From: Sipunculus nudus | Lineage: Eukaryota; Annelida; Sipuncula; Golfingiida; Sipunculidae | Length of the DNA: 64,000 bases | Assembly: GCA_026874595.1 (NCBI GenBank) | Contig: CM049318.1 | Location: 7,049,241 to 7,113,240, forward strand | Direction of reading: 5' to 3' | Shown here: positions 49,778 through 62,849 of the stretch, piece after piece | Layout: the number at the start of each line of letters is the position of its first letter | How positions within the stretch are numbered: position 1 is the first letter of the stretch | Notes under the pieces: model-generated | Told to the model about the DNA's origin: nothing | Databases searched by the model: none | Seen by the model: the letters and a program-made list of their open reading frames with translations, nothing else | Program-made: the position numbers and the translations under genes

Positions 49778-52427
49778 AACAAGGGACCTATGGGTCACGG
49801 CGCTCAGCTGTTATATATGATTAAAAAATATGATTTAGGAATGAGGCATATGCTGGTTTGGTGTGGTAATAAATATAAGCTTTATTATGAGTTGTTGGTG
49901 TTTAGCTTATGTATGATTATGATATTATCTTTGGAGACAGGGAAGAGGATTGATTTCATTTATTTTATTAACAAATGGAGTACTATTGTCACACAGATTT
50001 TGACTTGGCCATATAACTTATAAGCAGAACATATGATATAAGAGTTTAACTATTTATAAAAAAATTACAAATATTGTCCCAAATATAATTTTTATTAAAA
50101 ATAATAAGAGAATCTTATGATTTTTTAAAATGAAATATAACTGAAATGATTATTAAAATAATATTAAAGAATATATTCATGAATGCATTCATGAATACAT
50201 TTTGAAAGTATTTGCACTGGTATTCATATACTTTCATTTTTACCTGAATTCCAATTCTTTATGCAAGACATTTTATAATGGAGTACATATTCATATTCGT
50301 ATTTAAATACAATTGCAAAGTTTTCCCACCATTACTGGCATTTATTCAGTTTTCACCAAACAATTATGTTGAGAATCCAGAATATACAAAATTCACACAT
50401 TTAAATTATGATCAAAAGTACCTGGTTTTAATGGCTTTTATTTATATTAAAAAAAAAAAAATGTAATATATTCATTTTGGACTAATTTCACATCAATGTA
50501 CACACTAGACACAGTAGGAATCTAGATTAATAATATCAACTGCATCTTTGTCTATCATTAATTTCCTTCATATGATCTCTAATGATTAGTAATGAATAAT
50601 ATGATTTACTTTTTTATCATTAAAATTGAACTGAAAAATACCATAGGTGACTGCATGGTGTTATTTGGAGTACGTGACATTCTATCCATTGATACAAGAT
50701 TCTTTTATCATCAGTAACTGCAAGTTGATTTCCTGTTATTATAAACTAACAAATTCTTTTTTATTTTTCTTTAATTTGTTATTAAAAAACAATAAAAATT
50801 TGTTAATTTATTGTTAATTGTTATGTTGTTGGTTAAAACTACTAGATGAGTTGGGTTGGACACCTGGATCAACTGTGGCTGGCCATAAGCTGCCTACCTG
50901 CAACAGTGTATGGCTCGCCTCAAGCATGCATAATTTGCTGAAAGTTCAACAAGGTCAACATACAGGTCACTCAAGAGGGGCTGGAGAGAGTTAAGGTCTG
51001 ACATGGTCTCATAAAAACATTAATAAAAGCTACAATTTTTGGCCAATTTCTTTCAGCTTTCTAAACTAAAAAGCTGAAATCCTTGTGTGCATGATATGAA
51101 AATTATATCAACCGTGCTCACAGGAAACAAATGTGCCATGGTCAAAGTTTGGCAAAATTTAAGGTACTAATTTTATATTTATACTAATAACATATAAAAT
51201 TTGAAAAATTCAGGACTAATTTGGGGTATTCAATTGAATCTTGATTAAATAATGTTACATGCCTGGCAAAAAAACTCTAGCTTCAGCAATCCCCTTGTTA
51301 AGGGAGTAAATATATTTCTTGATTTTTTACATAGTGCATTATGTTTGGGCCCATAACTTAAAACAATAACGCAATACTGACATCATTTCTGGCATATGCA
51401 TAGAGAATGTATAGAAAAATATGTATATTATATATGATTAAAGTCACATCAGTGGTTTTGATATTAGGCAGTCTTGAAGTGTAACAATGGGTTTTTAATG
51501 GAAAAATGAAGTTTTTCATTAATATCTCGAAGGTATTAAGTCCTAGTGACCAAATTCTTGGCATGGTAGGGAATTTTGGAGACATCTAATTGTATGCCAA
51601 ATTTTAGGAACTGAGAGCTGAAGCTGGGGAGCTGGGCTCTTGCAAACTGCATAACACTAGCTTGATGTAAACAATTTGTTACATGGTGCTTGAAAACTTG
51701 AATAAAATCTACAGTTTTTGATCAACTGGTTTCAAATTTTTGGTGTTAACAGACAAAATGCTAACAAAAACATGCTGCGAAAATTAAATCCACAGTACTT
51801 ACAGTAAAAAAATGTGCCATGGTCAAAGTTGGGCAAAATTTAAGGTACCAATTTTTTATTTTTGTTAATATTTTAAAAAATTTAAAAGATTTTGATCTAA
51901 TTTTGGGTATACAATTTAATTTTGATAAATTAAAGTTATATTACTGAAAAAAAGTCCATAGCTTTAACAAGTTTTGTGTTTAGTGATCAAATATCTTTCC
52001 TGATTTTTTACAAAATGCATTATGTTTGGGCCCATTACTTTTTTAAATTATATAATACAGACATAATTTCTGGCATGTACATAGGAACTATATAGAAGAA
52101 TATTTATGGTAAATATGAGGGAAAACAGATGAGTGGTTTTGATATTAGACAGTCCTGAAGTGTGAAAATAGGTTTTTAATAAAAAATTGAGGTTTTTCCT
52201 TAATTTCTCAAAGGAACGAAGTCGCAAAGACCCAGTTTTCAGCTTGGTAGGAGATCTTGGGGACATCTAACATTATGCTGAATTTTGGATTCCTAGGTCT
52301 TATGGTTTCAAAACGTGCCACATCTACGGACGGACGGACGGACGGACGGACGGACGGACAGACGGACGGACGACGGACAATGGACCACGACTATAGCTCA
52401 GATGACTTATAGTCAGCTGAGCTAAAA
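49778..52427 (-). mobile_element. HINE/pearl-like element, copy 4 (inverted partner of copy 1)
   Basis: It starts at the 3' end, AACAAGGGACCTATGGGTCA, and finishes with an ACGG microsatellite (52326-52377) and the hairpin AGCTCAGATGACTTATAGTC then AGCTGAGCT. The body follows copy 1 (6539-9014) closely in reverse, including both about 680-bp units. It has no coding capacity. Confidence 0.75.
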
Positions 52428-53408
52428 AAGGTTCATAATTTCAAAATGTTTCATGCTGTCACATTTGCATAAGTCTTCGTCTGGTTTTGGGTCGGTCCAT
52501 GACATTTAAATGTTGTGCATCTATTTAAATGTTGTGCAGCGCCACAGCAGGACGCACCTTTCTTAGGTGTAGCAGCCAGATGTGGACAAAAACATTAGTG
52601 CTGTGTACTTCATGTTTACATCATGGCACTTACAAAAACAAGTTTGATCAACTCACATTGTAAAAGTTTTAAACAAATTCCTGTGCTGGATTCAAACTAA
52701 CTTGACTGAAGTGGGTTAAAGACACTTGGCTTGAAATTTGAATGCTCAGCTGCATCAACAAAGCTTTAAGACCGTTTTGCATTAGCTGTTGGATATGGGT
52801 ACAAGGATCCTCTGTATCAGTTAATGTTAGCAGACTGAGATGTGAGTCAAGTGAGTCTTGAGGGAGAGAGTACTCAGATCAACATGATACAGGGCTGTCT
52901 CTTAAGCTGGCTCAGCACTGTAACAGCCCTGAGGACCTGTGTGAGGAACCAGGAGTGGGGCAGTAAGTGCAGCAGTGATTCCCATCTCACCTGAGATGAT
53001 GCTGTTGCAACAGGTGTGAACATGAAGCAGTGACACCTGTGTCAGGTGATACCATCAGCCTGGCATACCTCTCTCAATCACTAATGTCTGGCTCAATTAA
53101 CGGATTCACAGATAATTTATGATTAATATATCTCAAGGGATCATTTATGCTTTATTTGATTTTTAGAAATTTCATTATGTAGAATAATTAGACCTGATGA
53201 CTTTAATTGGGCACCATACCATTAAGCAACAATTCCCATCATGATAATTCTCTGAGCAGCTATGAACGTCAATCACAATTAGTTTACTTTTTTTTTCTAA
53301 ATAACATGCCTTACATTAAAATCAACACACAAACCTGTAGCACTTTTTAATTTCCAGTTAGCTGCTAAAAGGAGTCTGGAGTTACCAGTACTAGTAGCAC
53401 TACTTAGG

Positions 53409-53884
53409 CAGGGTTGGCAGGTTTCTACCCTGTACGGTAATTACCCAGGTTTTTACTGGGTAATAACCAATATGGTAAAAATACTTTCTATCATGGGTAG
53501 AAATGGTAGATAGGGTAGAAAATCTCATGGGAATTAAAAAAGATATAAAATCATTTGTTTTATGGCATAAAAGATAAATAAAAGTATCACTGTAAGTACC
53601 TTTATAAAGTTAACTGAACCATTATCAGGGTTTGTCAAGCTTAGCTGGGCACAAGGAAACCTGAATTCAGTCATACCACACACGTCACCCTGCATGCTTC
53701 ATGGTTTCTGAAACCCTCCAAGTGATATGTGAAGGTTTTTTCTAATTATTCATTTGAGCACAAATTTATGATCAAATCAATTTAAATGACATGCATCACT
53801 GCATATGGGAAACCCTGCTTAAGCTGGCATAGTTTACAGGAACCCTACCGGGGACATTTTTCTAAGCGAGTTGTAGTTTATTAA

Positions 53885-53951
<67 letters not shown>

Positions 53952-54562
53952 CTCACTGAGCTGTTGCATAACATCATATTTCAGAATGTTATATAAATTA
54001 CTAAAAGTAATAGGCATATACTGAACCATCTGTTCTTAGTACTTCTTACCTAGTGCTACACCTGACTCTTCAGTTAAATCTGCATAATACAGTGAAAGTC
54101 ATGTACAAGGGACATACAGAGCTGGACTATTGATGTTCAAACAAACATGAGAGTAACCTAAATCATCATGATTATATTGCATAGATCTGTACATTCACAA
54201 TTAGTGAATTAAGATTTTAGGATTCAACAGAGAATCTGAGAAAGAACTGTACATACATGTGTTCATACCAAGGAAATTATTTGGCACGCGGAACAATTAT
54301 GTTAAAAACTTCATTTTTTGGTTAAAATTGTAGTTTTTTTATCAAATGTTTTTGTTATCTTGTTAGCTGACTGGTTAAACTTTCATTATTTCTGCATCCA
54401 CTAAAATGTGCCACTTAAACATATTTCAGTCAGGCCAGCTGAGGCTTCTACCCATTTCTACCATATTTCTGCCTTGTAAAAAGGTATTTCTACCAATTTT
54501 ACCCTAGTTTCTACCCATGGTAGGGTAGAAATACCTTTCTACCGGGTAGAAACCCAACCCTG
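53409..54562. mobile_element. Non-autonomous hAT-like element
   Basis: An 8-bp direct repeat TACTTAGG flanks it exactly (53401-53408 and 54563-54570), the target-duplication length of hAT transposons. The inverted ends CAGGGTTGG...GTTTCTACCC and GGGTAGAAACCCAACCCTG also fit hAT. GGTAGAAA motifs recur near both ends and may be subterminal binding sites. A (TA)n run of about 60 bp sits inside (53886-53948). There is no transposase frame. Confidence 0.85.
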
Positions 54563-54652
54563 TACTTAGGTACAGTATATGTATCACTGTGATAGTCTAG
54601 TTAAGAGAAAACAGTAGAGGGCCTCCCTGATTTATTATAATTACTGTTTATC

Positions 54653-56265
54653 TTTGCATGATTTGCTTCATTACTTACATTAAATAACTGAGCTTATTTA
54701 CCAGACAGATCAATAATTATAACAATTTATCCTGAAAGCTTTATTCAATTTATTAAATATGTGTTCCTGTAAATACAACTTACATTAAAAACTATCAAAA
54801 CTTATTCTCATATTATTTTTACATCACTGTGATGCTGTATTCCAGAGCGTATTCCAGAGTTGGCAAAAAAATTTTAAAAAAATGGCAATTCTCATACTGA
54901 CTCGACCGGTGGTCAATACTGGTTAAAACCAGTCAACATTGGTCATTAACAAACCATCACTGGAGTATACTTCTGAAACTGTTGTTTTTCATAATAATAA
55001 ATTGCAAAGGTATCTACATGACGCAGGCCTACAGACTTGTGTAGTGATCTCAGCAGCTTGCGGTTGGAGAGATGAAGGGTAACACTAACAGCAGTTGACT
55101 CCAAAAACCACTCTACAATGGATCAGCTGAGTTCTTGATGCTTCCACAACTACTGAAGAGCCCCCTTCCAAGACATGTATGATATCCAACTTTGGCATAA
55201 CAACTGGTGCTAACACTATTAAAAGAAGGAATGATTAACAAGTTGCAAGAATGCTTAAAAATTAGCTTGTAACATTCCATCCAACGCTGCTTCTTATCCT
55301 GAATTTGAACTTTCGGTGAAAATGTTGTGCCCTAGTTACAAGCCTTCGTCATGAAAGCAACTCGTTGCCGAACTGCTGTATAATGTGCATCAGAAAGTAA
55401 CCCAACATATGAAGTGAGAGCAGATATGTTACGCTAACACAAGACAGATGATGAAGACAACAGTCCTGTGACCGCCAGGACCCTTCAAACAGGAGAAAAG
55501 TCTGTATTGACCAGATCAGTTTTAACCCTCACAGTCAAGTTGACAGAGATGCTGAAGCTGGGTTTTAGATTTAGGAAACACGTGTATGTCATTTATATTT
55601 TTCCTCTTGATAGATATATTTTTTTATACCAGTCTTTATTCATGATACTTGACGTATTGTTACAGAGTATCTTGACCTCTGAGTTATATCTCCATGGTCT
55701 ATTACAGGGACAAACCAGGAACAGTTGTAGAGCAAATAGAGAACAATAAACCAGACTGGCTGTATATCAAGGGTAACAAAACAGACTGTGGAGAGCAGGA
55801 ACGTCTGTCAAAACAGTCTAATTTACCTGATGTGGTCTCCTCTAGACAATATCATTGACAGGGTTATGAAGTGGCAACTGACTCATAGCCCAGGGTAACC
55901 AAAACAATCCTCAAACCTGTTAGCAAATACAATAAATGTGCAATATTATAGAGAACTGACCATCAGTTCCAATATTTTAATCTTGTGGGCTGATTTAAAG
56001 CTTATTTTTTATGTATATATATATGTCACAGGCAAAATTAGAATCCAGGCGGATTTAAAATCCGCCTAGGTGAGATTGAAATTTTGATTTCGCCTAGGCA
56101 AGATTAAAATTTCTATCTCACCTAGGCGGATTTAAAATCTGCCTAGGCCAGATTGAAATTTTGATTCCGCCCAGGCGAGATTAAAATCCTGTTATGATCA
56201 TATGTAGGATTTCAATCTCGCCTAGGCTGTTTTTAAATCTGCCTAGGTGAGATTGAAATTCTGAT
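54653..56265. repeat. 1.6-kb tandem duplication, copy 1
   Basis: This matches 56266-57880 at an offset of 1613 bp with only scattered substitutions. It carries a 93-codon frame (55468-55749) that is identical in copy 2 but shows no family features. The right end lies inside the palindromic left terminus of element B. Confidence 0.9.
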
Positions 56266-57880
56266 TTTGCATGATTTGCTTCATTACTTACATTAAATAA
56301 CTGAGCTTATTTACCAGACAGATCAATAATTATAACAATTTATACTGAAAGCTTTATTCAATTTATTAAATATGTGTTCCTGTAAATACAACTTACATTA
56401 AAAACTATCAAAACTTATTCTCATATTATTTTTACATCACTGTGATGCTGTATTCCAGAGCGTATTCCAGAGTTGGCAAAAAAATTTAAAAAAAATGGCA
56501 ATTCTCATACTGACTCGACCGGTGGTCAATACTGGTTAAAACCAGTCAACATTGGTCATTAACAAACCATCACTGGAGTATACTTCTGAAACTGTTGTTT
56601 TTCATAATAATAAATTGCAAAGGTATCTACATGACGCAGGCCTACAGACTTGTGTAGTGATCTCAGCAGCTTGCGGTTGGAGAGATGAAGGGTAACACTA
56701 ACAGCAGTAAACTCCAAAAACCACTCTACAATGGATCAGCTGAGTTCTTGATGCTTCCACAACTACTGAAGAGCCCCCTTCCAAGACATGTATGATATCC
56801 AACTTTGGCATAACAACTGGTGCTAACACTATTAAAAGAAGGAATGATTAACAAGTTGCAAGAATGCTTAAAAATTAGCTTGTAACATTCCATCCAACGC
56901 TGCTTCTTATCCTGAATTTGAACTTTCGGTGAAAATGTTGTGCCCTAGTTACAAGCCTTCGTCATGAAAGCAACTCGTTGCCGAACTGCTGTATAATGTG
57001 CATCAGAAAGTAACCCAACATATGAAGTGAGAGCAGATATGTTACGCTAACACAAGACAGATGATGAAGACAACAATCCTGTGACCGCCAGGACCCTTCA
57101 AACAGGAGAAAAGTCTGTATTGACCAGATCAGTTTTAACCCTCACAGTCAAGTTGACAGAGATGCTGAAGCTGGGTTTTAGATTTAGGAAACACGTGTAT
57201 GTCATTTATATTTTTCCTCTTGATAGATATATTTTTTTATACCAGTCTTTATTCATGATACTTGACGTATTGTTACAGAGTATCTTGACCTCTGAGTTAT
57301 ATCTCCATGGTCTATTACAGGGACAAACCAGGAACAGTTGTAGAGCAAATAGAGAACAATAAACCAGACTGGCTGTATATCAAGGGTAACAAAACAGACT
57401 GTGGAGAGCAGGAACGTCTGTCAAAACATCAGTCTAATTTACCTGATGTGGTCTCCTCTAGACAATATCATTGACAGGGTTATGAAGTGGCAACTGACTC
57501 ATAGCCCAGGGTAACCAAAACAATCCTCAAACCTGTTAGCAAATACAATAAATGTGCAATATTATAGAGAACTGACCATCAGTTCCAATATTTTAATCTT
57601 GTGGGCTGATTTAAAGCTTATTTTTTATGTATATATATATGTCACAGGCAAAATTAGAATCCAGGCGGATTTAAAATCCGCCTAGGTGAGATTGAAATTT
57701 TGATTTCGCCTAGGCAAGATTAAAATTTCTATCTCACCTAGGCGGATTTAAAATCTGCCTAGGCCAGATTGAAATTTTGATTCCGCCCAGGCGAGATTAA
57801 AATCCTGTTATGATCATATGTAGGATTTCAATCTCGCCTAGGCAGATTTTAAATCTGCCTAGGCGAGACTGAAATTTTGA
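56266..57880. repeat. 1.6-kb tandem duplication, copy 2
   Basis: Differences from copy 1 include a 3-bp insertion (CAT near 57428) and single changes such as AACAATCC for AACAGTCC. The high identity implies a young duplication or an assembly effect. Copy 2 runs into the intact left end of element B. Confidence 0.9.
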
Positions 57881-59598
57881 TTTAGCCTAGGCTATATTAA
57901 AATCCTAGCTATTAATCTGCTTGATTCAATTATTTGGTTTAATCATGCTGATTATTTCATTATAATGTATATCTTCAAAAGTATAATCTTAATATTTAAT
58001 GATAACATTATAAAATTAGTGACTAAAACAAGTTACTTGAGCTTAAAATAAATTCGGATTTATTACACTCATGATTTTACTGGGGTTGTCCTTTTATTTT
58101 TAACATATTTAATAGCAATTTAATTTTATCAGACTTACAAAACAACACGAAATATGTTAATGTACACATCTGCAAAACTGGTTGTCCACCTAATATTTTA
58201 ATTTTTTTCCACCGTGTTCTACAGCACATTTTCACACAAAATGTTGATAAAAAAATATATATATGTCACAGTGTAGATGGGAATCCAGTTGAGTTCGAAA
58301 CTCAACTATTTGAGATGGGAATCCCCATCTTAACAGTTGAGATGGGGATAGTCACTACTGAGATTGGAATATTCCAATGTACACTTGTTCACATTGGGAT
58401 ATCCAGAAGTCAACCAGTTCATTTTGGGATAAACTGAATACACTAGTTTACATGAGAATATTTTAGTTTAGATGTTACCAAGAGAAACAGTTTATTTTAA
58501 AATATCCTGAAATACACCAGTCTACTTAAGAATATCTCAACCTTATTGTTAAGATATATTTTTTCCCTATTTCTTTTAATTGGACACAAGAACATTGAGC
58601 CTCAGAACATTGAGTAGCTGCAAAAAATTACAGATATTATTGTATAAATAAATGAGGGAATTAAACAGACTAGGAGTGTATATTCTGAGAGTAACTACCA
58701 AGAACACATGTATAAAAAGATACTCTTTTATTATATTTAACATTTAGCAATTCCATAACTACATGGTAATCACAGTCTAAAATATACAGTATGCACCATT
58801 TATAATAAACAATATAAATAACTAAAATATTCAAATACCTGTATCTTCCTTGCCCCTTTCAGCTAATAAAAAGCCAAAATTTAATGTTATTTGCCAAGGC
58901 AAAAAATAAATGCTGAAACCTGAAAAAATCAGACTGAAAATATACCTGTGTTTTTTTTTTAATTTCACCCACCTGTCAGAAAAAACTTCATCACTTCTGT
59001 AAAGCATTCTTTAGCATCAGTGATTATAAAATCCATTTATTTTTTATGTTCATTAAGATATAGTGTTCTTAATAAACTGATCTTTCAAAATCCAAAGTTT
59101 CTGTAAAACTTACACTGATAACAAAGCAAAATCAAAATTTCCATCTTGTGGGCCAGGGCAGATCTTAAATTCCTAAAATGGTCCTATTCATTAAGATGTT
59201 CAGATATACATTACAATTCTCAACAGATAAATCTCTCCACGCCAAACGTGAGAATAAACTGCAATTATTATGAAACAATCAGCATGATTAAACCAAAGAA
59301 TTGAATGACGCAGATTAAAAGCTAGGATTTTAATCAGGCCGAGGCAAAATCAGAATTTCAATCTCACCTAGGCAGATTTAAAAACAGCCTAGGCGAGATT
59401 GAAATCCTACATATAATCATAGCAGGATTTTAATCTGGCCTAGGCGGAATCAGAATTTCAATCTGGCCTAGGCAGATTTAAAATCCGCCTAGACGAGATT
59501 GAAATTTTAATCTTGCCTAGGCGAAATCAAAATTTCAATCTCGCCTAGGCGGATTTTAAATCCGCCTGGATTCTAATTTCGCCTGTGACATATATATA
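57632..59598. mobile_element. Palindrome-built TIR element B
   Basis: The left end has TATATATATGTCA (57632-57644), a 19-nt spacer and the perfect palindrome GGCGGATTTAAAATCCGCC (57664-57682). The right end mirrors it to 59598. The inverted termini extend about 335 bp (57631-57965 and 59263-59598), built from GCCTAGGC palindromes alternating with AGATTGAAATT-type modules. The interior is AT-rich, lacks a gene, and contains the start of element C. A second partial left end is at 56016-56265 because of the tandem duplication. Confidence 0.8.
58256..58420. mobile_element. Palindrome-type element C, left-end fragment
   Basis: TATATATATGTCA (58256-58268) is followed by a 19-nt spacer and GTTGAGTTCGAAACTCAAC (58288-58306, 8-bp arms), then AGATGGGAATCCCCATCT. 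The layout equals elements A and B although the palindrome sequence differs. No right end was found, so it is a truncated copy nested in element B. Confidence 0.55.
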
Positions 59599-60035
59599 TA
59601 TTTCATGTATTTTATATTAGATATTTAAAAAAATAGTATTTGAAGAACAAGAAAAAAGCAAAGCTCATGTGTAGATATTAATATTATAAAAGTTTAAATT
59701 AGAGGTAGGGATATAACAGCAAAGAAGCTTCCCTTAAGAAAAATAATGGCATCACAAGAACATATATATAAGAAATATGAAACTGATTGATAAAAGGATT
59801 CCTAAAATCATAGCAATTAGAATATGTAATGTCACATACAAATTTATAAATCTATATTAAAGAATGTGAATGATTTTGATTAAATGAATATATTTCATAA
59901 ATGACATTTGTGATATCCCTTAAATATGAAATGTAAATATGAAACAAAAGAATACATATACTGTAATAAAATTTGCATAATTAAATGATCTTTCTTAACT
60001 TGTAGTGAGAATTAAACATACCTATGAAAGGTTTC

Positions 60036-60247
60036 TTCTTTTATTTAACTCTGCTAATAAAACCATGTAAAACCATATTTTTTGTGACTCTTTTATTTAA
60101 CTCTGCTAATAAAACCATGTAAAACCATATTTTTTGTGACTCTTTTATTTAACTCTGCTAATAAAACCATGAAAAACCATATTTTTCTTGACTCTTTTAT
60201 TTAACTCTGCTAATTAAACCATGTAAAACCATATTTTTCGTGACTCT
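60036..60247. repeat. Tandem repeat, 52-bp unit, four copies
   Basis: CTTTTATTTAACTCTGCTAA followed by TAAAACCATGTAAAACCATA and TTTTTTGTGACT repeats four times with few changes. Confidence 0.9.
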
Positions 60248-60249
60248 GA

Positions 60250-62234
60250 AACGTGTATGCTAAAAACAGAACCTGGTGCAAGGCAGGATTATCTGCATTT
60301 ACCATAAACTTCGCCATTTTGAATGGCTATTTCGGCATTTTCAAACTGGGTTAGTATGTGCTTGGGGAAAACAACAACAAGCCATGTAGGACAAAGCAGA
60401 CATTTCATTACGCGACCAGTTTACAACTTTCATACAATTAGATCAGGTAGTTATGATGTCCCCATTGACCCTGCACGTCATGAGTGCAAAACTCTAGGTT
60501 ATATTCGTGTTGCATGTGCAACGCACTCATGGGGGGCTCTTTAAAATTACTAAAATGAAATTCAATAAAATCATGTAACATTAAGAATAATATAATAAAC
60601 AGACCAATTCAGTACTTAGAACAATAAAGCCATCAGTTACAGTCTCATTTATAACTGGTTTAACTGATATCATTTTCTTTTCCAATTCTGTGACAATGTG
60701 AGATCATTGATTCTTAATCAGAAATGACATCCTAGATCTGGCAGACAGGAATAAAAGACAACCAATGTCCTACTGAAACAGCAGATAACTCTCAGGAAAG
60801 TCACTCTAACTGATTACACCAGTACCGCTCACAGTCACAGCAGGCTCATCAGAGAGTCATTTAAATGTTTGAGAGACATGGCTCAGACTGATGTGTCTGT
60901 TTTTGCTATCAGTCTCCTGTCTACATCATAACCAAACAGACCACCACAGGGAAACATTATGTTGGAACAATTAATGTTGTAACCATCTGTCCCACTTGTT
61001 AATGTCAAATGTCTATCTCCTGGGCACAAGCTGGAGGTCAGAGAGGCAGGTTGTGTAGTTAAAGGATGATGTGGCCTCCCTCATCCCCTTATAATTATAT
61101 ATAATTAAATGATCAATTTATAATTACTCATAATGACTATTTTTTAAGTAATGCCTTGTTAAATGTTAAGACTGTTTCAGTGTTATATCTAAACCAGCAT
61201 GGTGTTTTCACAATGTACAGGCAGAACAGGGCTTTCCGACTGGTAAAAACATTCAGACAAAGCGAGTTATTGAATTATGACAATCCAGTATTTATACAAC
61301 TTCTTATTAATTTTAAAGGTTCTATCATGACAGAGGTACCTTCTGACAGTTTTCTTTTAATATGATAAGTTTTAAAAATATAAAAATTACGATAACTGAA
61401 GTTATCTTGAAGACATCACATTGACATGTTGTTTTATTACTGTCTGTGTCCAAATAAATTATAGGCAAACATGCCCACAGGTACACCATTTTAAAAGCTT
61501 TTGTCCTGAGGCTGCTCTGTATGTAGATGTTAGACTCTTACAATATACAACAAAAACATATAGCATAAAAGTGTTATCATACACTGTAAACAGACAACTG
61601 AACCTTAAGTGTCTCCGATTCACATGAGCAAGAATATTTTGGCTCAACATACAAAATAATAATTAATGAACCATATGATGCACAAGAATTATAATTAAAA
61701 CCTATCCCGGCTTCATATACCGCATGACCACTGACATGTAGGGATCTGCAGATGAGCAAATAATATGAAGCCTAATGCAGGCTAGACAAACAAACAGAGG
61801 ATTCAATACAAATAAACCCACTGAAAATTCATCCAAGTCAGTCTGCATATTCACAATCACAGGTTTCATGTCTGGGTAAATATGTATATATGTATGTTAG
61901 CTAACCATATATTCACCAGGATTATATACTGGGCTGTCTGGATAAACATATAAACAGTAAATCTATCAAATCTTCACATTTAATCAGATTTAGGAAGTAA
62001 ATGATGCTTATTTCCTTATGCCCTATATAGAGTTGGGACGGTTACCGGTATACGGTATTATCACGATATCTGACAGCTACGGTTATCATACCGTCAACTT
62101 TCCTATTATCGCAATACCACGATATCATTTTTTGTTCACAATTTTGGTTCACAAGCAAGCCCTGGAGGTTCAAAATAAATTTATTTCAAAGAATCACATT
62201 TATTTTTTATAAACCACATGTACTTGAATACACA
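60250..62234. other. Noncoding stretch
   Basis: No gene was recognised. The frames at 60323-60544, 61156-61365 and 61421-61627 are short, lack domains, and show no splice context worth calling. Confidence 0.4.
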
Positions 62235-62341
62235 TGTGTGGGTGGAACCGTGTGCTTACAGACTTCGGGATTAGTCAGAAATGTCCGTGTGTGGGTGGAA
62301 CCGTGTGCTTACAGACTTTGGTATTAGTCGGAAATGTCTGA
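62235..62341. repeat. Tandem duplication, 53-bp unit, two copies
   Basis: TGTGTGGGTGGAACCGTGTG followed by CTTACAGACTT(C/T)GG occurs twice in a row. Confidence 0.85.
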
Positions 62342-62849
62342 AGTAGCAAAATGAATCAGAGAGGACAAAAGCTTGAGAATTCCAGGAGAAAATAACATTA
62401 TAATGAAAGAGCAATAAATACACATATTTATGCTTTTATTGCATGGAACGAAAATGTCAACATAAAAGTGTAACAACTGAATCGAACATTCCATACGGGT
62501 TGCATATTTTGCCATATAAAATTGGGATGGTATATTTCGCCATGACTTGTATGACACGCTCTCTGAAAATTTACCGGGATTCTCTGGCTTTTATGTAGCT
62601 ATAGGAAACTGATGGAAAATTCTGACAAGCATGATTGGACGATGGGGGCAGGACTTACCGATCCTCAAGCTTGCTACCTGTAGGACCTTCATGCAACTTA
62701 CATCACTTAAGGTCTAATCATCGTCAAAAATCATGAAAATTACATTTTTCTGAAAAACATCTGGTTTTATAGATGTTTGCTATATCTATCTTTTCACAAA
62801 AACACGTTCCTAAGCTTATATTGTATCAATTAGAAAAATAAGTATTTTA

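Noticed and set aside
54052-54081. 30-nt exon reading LTEESGVAL that resembles the LRRFIP N-terminus
   Set aside because: It ends in phase 1, and joining it to the 36682 exon creates a stop. It would need an unseen intermediate exon.
55468-57362. Two identical 93-codon frames
   Set aside because: Identity reflects the tandem duplication. No family features or codon conservation test support a protein.
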